Origin: an uncultured Faecalibacterium sp.
GTDB lineage: Bacteria > Bacillota > Clostridia > Oscillospirales > Ruminococcaceae
Length of the DNA stretch: 27,281 bases
Direction: 5' to 3'
NCBI GenBank assembly: GCA_934553285.1
Contig: CAKTFD010000017.1
Span: 1 to 27,281, forward strand
Position 1 is the first letter of the stretch. Every line of letters starts with the position of its first letter. The position numbers and the translations under genes are program-made. The notes under the pieces were generated by a model. The model did no database searches. It was not told where the DNA came from and worked only from the letters and a program-made list of their open reading frames with translations. Positions 1-7,361 of this stretch are shown here, one piece after another.

Positions 1-948
1 GCCATCATCGGTAAGATCTACCCCCTGTTCGGCATCTGCCTGATCATCATGGCTGTGGGCGTTATCTTTGGTATCTTTACCAACCCCGCTTACACCATCC
101 CCGAGATCTGGGCAAACTTTACCAACATGCATCCGTCCAACACCCCCATCTGGAGCTTCATGTTCATTACCGTTGCCTGTGGCGCTATCTCCGGTTTCCA
201 CTCCACTCAGTCGCCTCTGATGGCACGCTGCATGAAGAGTGAGAAGCAGGGCCACTTCGTGTTCTACGGCGCAATGGTCAGTGAGGGCATCATCGCTCTG
301 ATCTGGGCTGCTGCCGGCTGCGCACTGTACGATATCACCGGCGGTAAAATGGCCGGTCTGGCCGAGGCTCTGGCTGCCGGTCAGTCTGCTGCTATCTACG
401 ATGTCTGCCTCAAGACCATGGGTAACGTGGGCGTGGCACTGGCTATGATCGGTGTCGTTATCTGCCCCATCACCTCTGGCGATACCGCATTCCGTTCCGC
501 TCGTCTGACCCTGGCCGACTGGCTCAAGATCGATCAGGACAGCTACGTAAACCGCCTGAAACTGTGCATCCCCGTGCTGGGTGTCGGCGCTTTCCTGGGT
601 GTTGGCAACGCACTGGGCTTCATCAACTACACCGTTATCTGGCGTTATTTCAGCTGGACCAACCAGACCCTGGCCATGATCGTGCTGTGGGCTGCTTCCA
701 TGTACCTGTTCAAGGAGAAGAAAAACTTCTGGATCACCGCTGTGCCCGCCACCTTTATGAGCGCCGTGTCCTGCACCTACTTTGTGCTGGCACCTGAGTG
801 CCTGGGCAAGATGATCAATACTTATGCCGACGGCAAGCTGGTTGCTTACAACACCGCCGTTGCATACCCCATTGGCATCGTATTTGCCGCTGTGATGCTG
901 GGCCTGTTCCTGTTTGCCACCAAGAAGCACTCCGCTTCCAAGGCATAA
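1..948 (+). CDS. cstA: Carbon starvation protein CstA (peptide transporter), 3' part
   Basis: The reading frame is open from base 1 without a start, so the N-terminal part lies outside the window; 315 codons are present. The visible part is a polytopic membrane protein with about seven hydrophobic segments. It carries CstA-type features, including the SGDTAFRSARL stretch and the WRYFSWTNQTLA segment near the C-terminus. CstA/BtsT proteins are inner-membrane transporters for peptides or pyruvate, induced when carbon runs low. The short tail after the last helix (KKHSASKA) fits the shorter Firmicutes form. Which substrate it carries cannot be read from sequence. A strong terminator follows at 984-1027. 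Confidence 0.9.
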   Translation, partial: AIIGKIYPLFGICLIIMAVGVIFGIFTNPAYTIPEIWANFTNMHPSNTPIWSFMFITVACGAISGFHSTQSPLMARCMKSEKQGHFVFYGAMVSEGIIALIWAAAGCALYDITGGKMAGLAEALAAGQSAAIYDVCLKTMGNVGVALAMIGVVICPITSGDTAFRSARLTLADWLKIDQDSYVNRLKLCIPVLGVGAFLGVGNALGFINYTVIWRYFSWTNQTLAMIVLWAASMYLFKEKKNFWITAVPATFMSAVSCTYFVLAPECLGKMINTYADGKLVAYNTAVAYPIGIVFAAVMLGLFLFATKKHSASKA

Positions 949-983
949 AGGACTAACGGCATCCTGTTTTCTGCAAACCACAT

Positions 984-1027
984 GCGCCCGCCGCTGCCTG
1001 ACCAAACAGCGGCGGGCGCTGTTTTTT
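984..1027 (+). terminator. Rho-independent terminator after cstA
   Basis: A perfect 13-bp stem, GCGCCCGCCGCTG (984-996) with CAGCGGCGGGCGC (1007-1019), has a 10-base loop and is followed by TG and six T. It lies 36 bases after the cstA stop. Confidence 0.9.
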
Positions 1028-1093
1028 GGGCAGATGGCAGGTAAGACGCAGGTGGATGCAGATGCAGGCAGGCTGCAGATGCCATAAAAGGGC

Positions 1094-1122
1094 TTGCAAT
1101 CCTCCCCATCCCGTGGGAAAAT
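1094..1122 (+). promoter_or_regulatory. Possible promoter for the 1161 gene
   Basis: TTGCAA (1094-1099), a 17-base spacer and GAAAAT (1117-1122) stand 38 bases before the ATG. The -10 is only 4/6, but an own promoter is expected because a strong terminator lies upstream. Confidence 0.35.
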
Positions 1123-1160
1123 AGGAACGAAAATATTTTAAGCAAAGAAGGGACTCACCC

Positions 1161-2177
1161 ATGATTTTCAGACCCGCACAGCTTGGTATGGCAAAGCTGG
1201 ACCCGCAGGAGCTGGAGCAGGACAAAAAAGCCTGCCGGAAGATCGGCCCCTGCGGCGTTGGCAAAAAGGCTCTGTACCTGAACAGCTTTTACATCGACCG
1301 CCGCTATTACCTGCCCTACAGCAGCATTACCCGCGTGTTTAAGCGGGTAGCCATGAGCAGCGGCGGCTTTACCGGCAAGGGCGTGTTTGCCTCCATGGCC
1401 TACCTGGTGGTGGAGTACGATGGCGGCAAACAGAAGCAGTGCAACTTTAAGGACGAGCGGGATGTGGATAAGCTGCTGGAAGTTCTGGCCAGGGAGCAGC
1501 CCCAGCTGCATCTGCTCAGCGCCGCCGGAGAGCAGGCGCTGCAAAAAAAGCAGGCGGAAAAAGCCGCCCGCAAGCTGCCGGAGCTTACCGAGGAAGCCCA
1601 GCACAGCCTGACCGTGCTGCGCCGCGCAAAGGAGTACCTGGATGCAAAGCCTGCGCTGGCCGAGGAACTGAGCGCCGCCCAGCGCCGCAAGCGCGCTCAG
1701 CTGCAAAGCAAACCGGTGTACCGGTATGTGGCGCTGGCCATCTTTGTGCTGGGCATTGCGGCTGCGGTTTACGGGCTGTACGCCGTCCTCAGCCATAGCG
1801 GCAGCTACGGCGTATACTTTGCGCTGTTTGGCTTTGCGGCCATCTTCCTGTTTTCCAGCTACAGTATGCTGCCCACCGCCCACAACAACCACGCCGCCAT
1901 CATGAAGCGTGCCGACAAGGCCGAAGCCGCCATGGCAGAGTATGTAAAGCACTACCCCCACGGCGCTTTCCCGGTGCCCAGCTGCTACGCCCACCCCATC
2001 GTGCTCAAGCAGATGATGGATGCGGTGGAGGAAGGCCGCGCCGTCACCGTGCCGGAAGCCCTGCAAGCCGTAGAAGCCCGCCTGCGCTCCCTGAACGCCG
2101 ATGTGCAGGTAGAGCAGGAGGAATACGACGAGGTAGTGGCCATCAAGGCCCTGTTCCTGAACCACGATTACCAGTAA
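1161..2177 (+). CDS. Hypothetical membrane protein with two central helices
   Basis: A 338-residue protein that I do not recognise. The ATG is preceded by AAGGGA at a good distance. Residues about 35-110 are a soluble, strand-rich segment whose pattern (YYLPYSSITRVFKRV, then VVEYDGGKQK) recalls a PH-like fold. Residues about 120-185 are charged and helical, probably coiled coil. Two transmembrane helices follow at about 187-210 and 215-237, then a cytosolic-looking C-terminal region of about 100 residues. There is no signal peptide. It is monocistronic, with a terminator on each side. A membrane-anchored cytosolic sensor or scaffold is possible, but no function can be assigned. Confidence 0.75.
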   Translation: MIFRPAQLGMAKLDPQELEQDKKACRKIGPCGVGKKALYLNSFYIDRRYYLPYSSITRVFKRVAMSSGGFTGKGVFASMAYLVVEYDGGKQKQCNFKDERDVDKLLEVLAREQPQLHLLSAAGEQALQKKQAEKAARKLPELTEEAQHSLTVLRRAKEYLDAKPALAEELSAAQRRKRAQLQSKPVYRYVALAIFVLGIAAAVYGLYAVLSHSGSYGVYFALFGFAAIFLFSSYSMLPTAHNNHAAIMKRADKAEAAMAEYVKHYPHGAFPVPSCYAHPIVLKQMMDAVEEGRAVTVPEALQAVEARLRSLNADVQVEQEEYDEVVAIKALFLNHDYQ

Positions 2178-2192
2178 TATCCGCTGTAAAAG

Positions 2193-2223
2193 GCTGCTGT
2201 ACACAAAGTGCGGCAGCTTTTTT
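2193..2223 (+). terminator. Terminator after the 1161 gene
   Basis: GCTGCTG (2193-2199) pairs with CGGCAGC (2211-2217) with one wobble pair, followed by six or more T. It looks like a worn version of the common GCTGCAC-apex terminator seen elsewhere in the window. Confidence 0.75.
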
Positions 2224-2228
2224 GCACT

Positions 2229-2281
2229 TATATTCCCCCCCTCAGCCGCCTGCGGCGGCAGCTCCCCCAAGGGGGCGCCTG
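2229..2281 (-). repeat. Nested-palindrome dispersed repeat, copy 1
   Basis: Read on the minus strand it has stem 1 (CCCCC aa GGGGG, 2264-2275), a short AGCTG linker, stem 2 (GCCGCC tgc GGCGGC, 2245-2259) and a CTGAGGGGG tail. This is the architecture of the copies at 2367-2411 and 26993-27039, with different stem bases. It sits directly behind a terminator in non-coding DNA. Confidence 0.7.
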
Positions 2282-2366
2282 AACTCCCCCAGGCGCGGCA
2301 ACCCCCGCGCCAGCCCCCTCGGAGATGGGGCCTTTGGCAAAACCGGAATCTTCACCGGAGCAAAAG

Positions 2367-2411
2367 CCTTCCCCCAGCCGGGGGAAGGTGGCGCGCAGCG
2401 CCGGATGAGGG
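2367..2411 (+). repeat. Nested-palindrome dispersed repeat, copy 2
   Basis: Stem 1 is CCTTCCCCC (2367-2375) with GGGGGAAGG (2380-2388). Stem 2 is GGCGC gca GCGCC (2390-2402), followed by GGATGAGGG. It has the same order of parts as copies 1 and 4. It lies in the non-coding stretch 2224-2486, which otherwise holds only further GC-rich inverted sequence. Confidence 0.75.
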
Positions 2412-2436
2412 TGCAGGTAAGATGCTGCGAACGCTG

Positions 2437-2467
2437 CCCCCTCAGCCGCAGGCTTTGACGGAAGGGG
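2437..2467 (-). repeat. Partial copy of the dispersed repeat
   Basis: CCCCCTCAGCC gca GGCT followed by GACGGAAGGGG keeps stem 2 and the flanking arms of the repeat family but lacks the first hairpin. It is probably a decayed or truncated copy. Confidence 0.45.
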
Positions 2468-2486
2468 TACGTCCCCCCTAAAACGC

Positions 2487-2526
2487 AAAAAGCCCCGGAG
2501 GGCGGCTGTACAGCCACGCTCCGGGG
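2487..2526 (-). terminator. Terminator of the 2576-3052 lipoprotein gene
   Basis: CCCCGGAG (2493-2500) pairs with CTCCGGGG (2519-2526). Read on the minus strand the hairpin is followed by CTTTTTG. An inner palindrome (GGCTGTACAGCC, 2504-2515) extends the structure. Confidence 0.8.
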
Positions 2527-2575
2527 AAAGGATGTTATAAAATTTCAAGCAAGATACATCCGTGCAGGCCGGTTT

Positions 2576-3052
2576 TTATGAGAAGAGCGCCGGACGCTCC
2601 ACAACCACTGCAATATAGGTGTGGCCCTTGATGGTTTCCACCACAACGCCTACACTTGTCCACCACTCAGCTGTGTTAATATTTACATCTGGGATCCCGA
2701 TCGAATTTTGGGTCAGGAACTGATCCAGCCAGCTGTCCTTATAATTGATCTCTGCAATGGAAGTGTAAATGACCTTGCCCGGCTTCGAGGTTCTATCCGT
2801 ATTAAAGTAATACTTGCCTTTGATAGTACCGGTCTTCGGGTCTACAGCGGCATGCATCTGTTTGTGAGCCTTCTGCTGAAGTTCCGCGTTGTTGTTGAGC
2901 TGCTGGCTGCTGGAACGGTTTGCGTTCACCTTAGCCATATACTCGTCTTCTGCTTTTTTGTTCTGGCTGGTTTCACCGGAACAAGCCGTGAACATCAGCA
3001 TAGCCATTGTACATGCCAGCAACAGGGCGACGATCTTTGACAGTTTCTTCAT
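2576..3052 (-). CDS. Small lipoprotein of unknown function
   Basis: 158 residues from the ATG at 3052, chosen because GGAGGG stands 8 bases upstream. An upstream in-frame start would run across the promoter. The N-terminus is a lipoprotein signal (MKKLSK, hydrophobic core, lipobox FTAC with the modified Cys at about residue 24). A Q/N/K-rich linker follows, then a compact domain with about four predicted strands (GTIKGKYYF, KVIYTSIAEI, WTSVGVVVETI, TYIAVVVERP). The ending recalls the last strands of CAP/SCP-like domains, but the family motifs are not visible, so I leave it unassigned. It is expected on the outer face of the membrane. It is monocistronic, with its own strong promoter and terminator. 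Confidence 0.8.
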   Translation of the reverse strand: MKKLSKIVALLLACTMAMLMFTACSGETSQNKKAEDEYMAKVNANRSSSQQLNNNAELQQKAHKQMHAAVDPKTGTIKGKYYFNTDRTSKPGKVIYTSIAEINYKDSWLDQFLTQNSIGIPDVNINTAEWWTSVGVVVETIKGHTYIAVVVERPALFS

Positions 3053-3139
3053 GGGGTGTCCCTCCAGTCTGTTTGTTTTTGTGGTTATGTTTCTTTTTCC
3101 GGAAAGCCTCCCCGTATCCGGGATGTGCTTTCTGCCCCG

Positions 3140-3169
3140 ATTATATCCGACCGGTGTTGGTTTTGTCAA
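3140..3169 (-). promoter_or_regulatory. Sigma-A promoter of the small lipoprotein gene
   Basis: On the minus strand TTGACA (3169-3164), an 18-base spacer and a perfect TATAAT (3145-3140). It gives a 5' UTR of about 80 bases before the ATG at 3052. Confidence 0.85.
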
Positions 3170-3480
3170 TCGTGAACATCGCTAAACTTTCCGGTGCGTT
3201 TTCGTGAAAAAGCATGAAGTCAGGGCGGATTTCCTTTGATAGTATGACTACTTCCCCTGTTTTGGCCGGCAATTTCCGCCTGCGCCCACCCGGCGCACCG
3301 GCGGCGCTTCCGGCCTGCTGCACCCGCCGGGCAGCACATTACTTAAATTTGGACATATGTTGTGTGCCGGCAGGAAGGAGCGGCGGCGAACGCAGTGAAC
3401 AGACGGCAGGCGCGATCTTTTTTGCTTTTTTACACATTTTCACCACGTTTCCGTGGTAAACTCTTATCCGGATTTTAACG
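3170..3480. other. Non-coding stretch between divergent genes
   Basis: The gene-free gap is 3053-3499; this part excludes the lipoprotein promoter and the next gene's ribosome site. I see no convincing gene here. It holds a GC-rich tract with short inverted repeats (about 3285-3335) and a purine-rich segment (about 3370-3410, GGAGCGGCGGCGAACGCAG) that may be a fragment of a dispersed repeat. A promoter for the 3500 gene must lie here, but no -35/-10 pair with correct spacing is clear. Confidence 0.5.
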
Positions 3481-3499
3481 ATATCGGAGGAAGTTTCCC

Positions 3500-4171
3500 A
3501 TGCAACACTGTCCCGCCCGCGCGGCACAGCGGCTGGCGGCGGCAGTTCTGGCGCTGTTTTTGCTGCTGTGCGCCCTGATGCCCCGTGCCCATGCCGCCGA
3601 ACTGCAGGAGAAAAACGGCATCCTGCTGCTCAGTTTCGACACAAGCCACATCCTTTCCATCGGCAACCAGACCTCCGGCAAGTGCAGCCTGTATGCGCTG
3701 CGCTATGCCCGCACCATCCTGGACGGCAAGGTGTCCTCCGGCAGCGGTATGTGGTCGGGCGGCGCGGTATGGTCGGCGGCGGGGTACACCGGTTATTCCG
3801 GCTCTCGCGCCGAGTGCCTGCGCAAACTGTACACCGAGCTTTCCGCCGGGCAGCCGGTGATCGTACATCTGCAGAACACCACCGTGAACGGGGTCAAAAA
3901 GCACACCAACCGCACCTCTACATACGAGTATCACCTGACTGCCTCCGGCTGGAACGAGGTGAACTACCCGCATATCGCCACCAGCTCCACCTACGGGCAC
4001 TGGGTGTGCGTGGTGGGCATCTCCCCCACCGCCGACCCCGATGCCCTGACCGAGAGCGACTTTTACGCCCTGGACCCCGCCCGGGTCACGGCCAATGGCC
4101 GCCTTGCCATCACCCGCCTGCTGGACAACACCCTGTGGGTGGATAATTCCCCGCTGAAAGTGCTGGGCTGA
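3500..4171 (+). CDS. Secreted papain-like (C39-type) cysteine hydrolase candidate
   Basis: 223 residues; ATG preceded by GGAGGAAG (3486-3493). A Sec signal peptide occupies residues 1-32 (long hydrophobic core, cleavage after AHA). The mature part has a papain-like layout: Gln57 and Cys62 in NQTSGKCSLYALRYA (oxyanion Gln five residues before the nucleophile), His167 in YGHWVCVVGI, and Asp192 in FYALDPA. The order Cys-His-Asp and the short His-to-Asp distance fit the peptidase C39/C39_2 group. There is no transmembrane anchor, no cell-wall-binding domain and no ABC transporter nearby, so this is not a bacteriocin-processing exporter. The substrate is unknown. The triad is read from sequence; peptidase activity is inference. 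Confidence 0.75.
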   Translation: MQHCPARAAQRLAAAVLALFLLLCALMPRAHAAELQEKNGILLLSFDTSHILSIGNQTSGKCSLYALRYARTILDGKVSSGSGMWSGGAVWSAAGYTGYSGSRAECLRKLYTELSAGQPVIVHLQNTTVNGVKKHTNRTSTYEYHLTASGWNEVNYPHIATSSTYGHWVCVVGISPTADPDALTESDFYALDPARVTANGRLAITRLLDNTLWVDNSPLKVLG

Positions 4172-4194
4172 TACCCGCCCCCCGTAAAAAACGC

Positions 4195-4232
4195 AAAGGC
4201 TGCTGCACAGCGCTTGTGCAGCAGCCTTTTTT
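4195..4232 (+). terminator. Bidirectional terminator between the 3500 gene and acyP
   Basis: AAAGGCTGCTGCAC (4195-4208) pairs with GTGCAGCAGCCTTT (4216-4229), perfect over 14 bp, with T-rich ends on both strands. It can serve the secreted hydrolase gene (plus) and acyP (minus). It is a member of the GCTGCAC-apex family. Confidence 0.9.
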
Positions 4233-4255
4233 GCTTTATCGGGAACACTCCCGGC

Positions 4256-4582
4256 TCAGTACCCCTTTACCGCAAAGCCACGCTCCCAGGGGTCGGGCGG
4301 CAGATCCTTCTGGCGGATGCCGGTGATCTGGATGTAATCGCTTTTCTGGATCATTGCAAACAGGGCCATAAACCTGTCCGGGTCGCCCTGCACCTCCAGT
4401 GTAACACTGCCATCGTCCTCATTGCGCACCCAGCCGGTCAGCTCCAACGTCTGCGCCGCATAGCGGGCGCGGTAGCGGAACCCCACCCCCTGCACCTGCC
4501 CGGTGATGCGATACTGCCGCCGCACCGTGCCATCCGGCAATACCGGCGGGGTGCGGTCCTTTTTGGATAGAAAATCAAACAT
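4256..4582 (-). CDS. acyP: Acylphosphatase
   Basis: 108 residues. Acylphosphatase hydrolyses carboxyl-phosphate mixed anhydrides such as acetyl phosphate or carbamoyl phosphate in the cytosol. The signature VQGVGFRYRARYAA (residues 30-43) holds the phosphate-binding Arg36. The catalytic Asn is N54 in GWVRNEDDGSV. The family is usually about 90 residues; here an extra N-terminal stretch of about 18 residues precedes the fold. The start is the ATG at 4582 with AGGGGA upstream. It begins 12 bases after the stop of the pyrophosphatase gene, so the two form an operon. Confidence 0.93.
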   Translation of the reverse strand: MFDFLSKKDRTPPVLPDGTVRRQYRITGQVQGVGFRYRARYAAQTLELTGWVRNEDDGSVTLEVQGDPDRFMALFAMIQKSDYIQITGIRQKDLPPDPWERGFAVKGY

Positions 4583-4594
4583 GGCAGGTCCCCT

Positions 4595-6250
4595 TTACAG
4601 CTCCTGATAGGCGGTCATCAAGGCGGGGATGAACTGCTTTTTGCGGCTCACCACGCCCGGCAGGATCCAGCTGCCATCGGCATCGGGCTGGGTGTCAAAG
4701 CCCTCGGCCAGCACCTCGGCGGCGTAGCGTCCGTTGCAGATGACCACGCTCTCCTCTTTGGGCACATCGGTCAGCAGCATGTAGATATCCTCCACGTTCT
4801 GCTTGTTGCGGGCTTCTTCCAGGTAGGGTTTCAGCAGCGTTTCGGCGGCCAGCAGGTTCTTGCGGGTCATGTAGCTGCCCTGTGCCACGCCAAAGCGGAT
4901 ATCGCCGCACATAAACACCTTGAAATCCTGCAGGAACACTTCCTCGGCGGTCTTGCCGTCCAGCTTTTCACCGGCTTCAAACATCTCGTTGGCAAACTCA
5001 TTGATCTCTACCCCGGCGATCTTTGCCAACCGGTTGGCGGCCCCCACATCCATGGGGGTGCAGGTGGGGCTGCGGAACACCAGCGTATCCGAAAGGATGG
5101 CTGCCAGCAGCAGTCCTGCGGTCTTTTGCGGGATCTCCACCCCGTTTTCATCGTACATCTGGGTCACGATGGTGGCGGTGCAGCCCACCGGCTGGTTGCG
5201 GAAGTACACCGGGCCGCTGGTCTGCAGGCTGCCGATGCGGTGATGATCGATGATCTCCAGGATCTCGGCCTGGTCAAAGCCCTCCACGGCCTGGGTGGCC
5301 TCGTTGTGGTCCACCAGGATGATGCGGCGCTTGCGCAGGTTGATGATGTTGCGGCGGCTGATCATACCGCAGTATCTGCCCTCCTCATCCAGGATGGGGA
5401 AATAGCGGTGGCGCACCTTGGCCATAACGCGGGTAACATCCGCCACCGGGGTGACGAGGGTAAACTTCATGATGTCGTCCCGGGTCATATAATAGGAGAT
5501 GGGCGCACACTGGCTGATGAGCTTGCCCGCCGCGTAGGTATCGCAGGGGGCGGTCATGACGGCCACGCCGGTCTCGGCGGCGATATGCTGGATGGTACGC
5601 CCCACCTTGGCACCGTTGCACAGGATGATAAGGGATGCTTCCTTCTCGATGGCGCACAGCTGGCTCTCGTAGCGGTTGGTCAGGATGACGATATCCCCTT
5701 TTTCCACATTGCTTTCCAGCATTTCCGGGGTGGCGGTGCCAATGCGGATATGCCCGGTGGTGCACACGGCATCCTCGCTGCCCACCACCATGGTGCCGCC
5801 CAGCGTTTCCAGGATATTCCGGTAGCTGGTACGGCTCTTGGCCAGGATGCCGGTATCAAACAGGTCCATGTTGGCGGTGGCGATATCCTTGACCGTGATA
5901 ACGCCCTGCAGCTCGTTGTCTGCATCGGTCACTGCCAGGGTATCGATCTTCTGGTCCCGCATGATCTCCCAGGCCTTGCGCAGGCTGGTGGAGCCGGGGA
6001 TGCCGGGCGCCTGCCGGTAATCCACATCCCGGATCTTCGGGTTTACATCGGTACACATCCGGGGCGGCGTGACCCCGAACTTTTTAAGTACAAATTCCGT
6101 TTCCTGGTTCATCTTGCCCGCACGCCGGGCCTCGCAGACCAGATCACTGGTCTTGTTTTTCAGTTCTGCATAGGCGATGGCCGAGCAGATGGAGTCGGTG
6201 TCCGGGTTGCGATGCCCGATGACCACGACCTTGTGAGCGCTTTTTTGCAT
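4595..6250 (-). CDS. ppaC: Manganese-dependent (family II) inorganic pyrophosphatase with CBS and DRTGG regulatory domains
   Basis: 551 residues. It splits pyrophosphate to two phosphates in the cytosol. The DHH-type catalytic core is in two pieces, residues 1-68 and about 308-551. Metal-binding motifs are visible: GHRNPDTDS (H13, D17, D19), VDHNE (D314) and IDHHR (D335, H336, H337), with SRKKQ near the C-terminus binding substrate. Inserted between them are CBS 1 (about 70-130), DRTGG (about 155-245) and CBS 2 (about 250-307). In characterised CBS-pyrophosphatases this insert binds adenine nucleotides and tunes activity. Length and order match the CBS-DRTGG subclass, not the short 310-residue form. 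The ATG at 6250 follows AGGGGG. It is the first gene of an operon with acyP. Confidence 0.95.
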   Translation of the reverse strand: MQKSAHKVVVIGHRNPDTDSICSAIAYAELKNKTSDLVCEARRAGKMNQETEFVLKKFGVTPPRMCTDVNPKIRDVDYRQAPGIPGSTSLRKAWEIMRDQKIDTLAVTDADNELQGVITVKDIATANMDLFDTGILAKSRTSYRNILETLGGTMVVGSEDAVCTTGHIRIGTATPEMLESNVEKGDIVILTNRYESQLCAIEKEASLIILCNGAKVGRTIQHIAAETGVAVMTAPCDTYAAGKLISQCAPISYYMTRDDIMKFTLVTPVADVTRVMAKVRHRYFPILDEEGRYCGMISRRNIINLRKRRIILVDHNEATQAVEGFDQAEILEIIDHHRIGSLQTSGPVYFRNQPVGCTATIVTQMYDENGVEIPQKTAGLLLAAILSDTLVFRSPTCTPMDVGAANRLAKIAGVEINEFANEMFEAGEKLDGKTAEEVFLQDFKVFMCGDIRFGVAQGSYMTRKNLLAAETLLKPYLEEARNKQNVEDIYMLLTDVPKEESVVICNGRYAAEVLAEGFDTQPDADGSWILPGVVSRKKQFIPALMTAYQEL

Positions 6251-6339
6251 AGTATACCCCCTTGTGGGTCATTTACCTTTTTATCTTTACCCAAAACAGC
6301 CCGCTGCCCTCCCTGCACGATGGCACGCGCTGTGGCTTT

Positions 6340-6368
6340 ATTTTAACACAACTGTGCCCGGGGGTAAA
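6340..6368 (-). promoter_or_regulatory. Promoter of the ppaC-acyP operon
   Basis: On the minus strand TTTACC (6368-6363), a 17-base spacer and TAAAAT (6345-6340), about 90 bases before the ppaC ATG. Confidence 0.6.
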
Positions 6369-6411
6369 GGGCGGCCAGCAGGCCGATGGGCAGCTTTTAT
6401 CCGCAAAGCGC

Positions 6412-6440
6412 TTGACCTGCCCGGCAAAATGCTTTAAGCT
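6412..6440 (+). promoter_or_regulatory. Possible promoter for the 6473 gene
   Basis: TTGACC (6412-6417), a 17-base spacer and TAAGCT (6435-6440), 32 bases before the start codon. The -35 is good and the -10 is weak. It would be divergent from the ppaC promoter. Confidence 0.45.
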
Positions 6441-6472
6441 AATAGAAATACCGCTGACACGGAGGAAATATC

Positions 6473-7264
6473 ATGAAAAAGCTGTCCCGTCTGCTGCTTG
6501 CCCTCGGCCTGCTGCTGTGCCTGGCCTGCGGCAGCCTTTCCGCCCATGCCGAGGAGGCCCCTGCCGCCCTGCCCACGGCAAAAGAGCCGCGCACCCTGAC
6601 CCCCCGCACCGGCATTGAGACCTCGCTGTGGAAAGCCCGTGCCTTCCTTACCCAGCACGGCACCGCCTACCGCTTTGCCCCCTGCGCGGTGCAGACCCCT
6701 GCGGATGCCGCCGGTGCCGCCCCCGCCGAGGATGCTGTGGCGGTGCTGCGGCTCTACACCACCTATGAAGAAAAGGACACGCCCATTAACACAGACGGCC
6801 ATGTGTTCCTCTCGGTAACGAACAACACCGCCGCCGACCTTGTGGTGGGCGGGCTGTCCATCGCGCCGGGCACCACCCTGACCATCGGCACCCGGGGCAA
6901 CAACCGGGAGCACGCCGGGATCTGGTATAATGTCGAATGCTATAATATGTATTATCTCCCGGCGTTTTATGTCAACCTGACCTGCCTGCAGCTGTCCATG
7001 GATGCAGAGCAGCTGGCCGCCGTGAACGCCGCCCTGGCCGAAGCCGACAAGTGGTCGGCCTGGCACAACTGCGCGGCCTTTGGCGCTGCAATATGGAATG
7101 CTGTGTGCTCCGATAAGGTAGATCCCGGCACACCGCCCACCCCGGCCAGCCTGGCTGCCAGCGTGCGCAGCTATGCCGGCAAGTTGAACGCTGACCCGGC
7201 AGTTCCCTTTGACTACATCGTTTACTACGGCTACCCCGCTGCGCCCAGCAAAGAATTTGCCTGA
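6473..7264 (+). CDS. Secreted protein, possible circularly permuted NlpC/P60-like hydrolase
   Basis: 263 residues; ATG after GGAGG. A Sec signal peptide covers residues 1-26 (cleavage after AHA). The LAC in the hydrophobic core lacks a usable -3 residue for a lipobox. A variable region (27-90) precedes a domain that starts TPINTDGHVFLSVTNNT and ends in WSAWHNCAAFGAAIWN. The order His110, then Cys200 at the N-terminus of a helix, is that of permuted papain-like folds (YiiX/LRAT-like NlpC/P60 relatives). In these a conserved GHxxL/I strand comes first and an NCAxFA-type Cys helix comes later. The motif match is by eye, so the catalytic role is inference. No cell-wall-binding domain is present. 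Confidence 0.65.
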   Translation: MKKLSRLLLALGLLLCLACGSLSAHAEEAPAALPTAKEPRTLTPRTGIETSLWKARAFLTQHGTAYRFAPCAVQTPADAAGAAPAEDAVAVLRLYTTYEEKDTPINTDGHVFLSVTNNTAADLVVGGLSIAPGTTLTIGTRGNNREHAGIWYNVECYNMYYLPAFYVNLTCLQLSMDAEQLAAVNAALAEADKWSAWHNCAAFGAAIWNAVCSDKVDPGTPPTPASLAASVRSYAGKLNADPAVPFDYIVYYGYPAAPSKEFA

Positions 7265-7288
7265 ACAGGGATTTTTTGTATACAACAC

Positions 7289-7317
7289 TTGCATTCCTGT
7301 GTCATCCGCTGTATGAT
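7289..7317 (+). promoter_or_regulatory. Promoter of the MATE gene
   Basis: TTGCAT (7289-7294), 17 bases, TATGAT (7312-7317). Transcription would start near 7324, which rules out an upstream TTG at 7326 and supports the ATG at 7362. Confidence 0.8.
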
Positions 7318-7361
7318 AAATACGTTTGAGCCGCTTTTTTGTCATTACAACGGAGGATACC

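Noticed and set aside
3141..3323. A 60-codon minus-strand frame upstream of the small lipoprotein
   Set aside because: It overlaps the -35/-10 of the consensus promoter, has no ribosome site and has low-complexity composition.
3429..3462. TTTACA...TAAACT as a promoter for the 3500 gene
   Set aside because: The spacer is 22 bases, too long for sigma-A.
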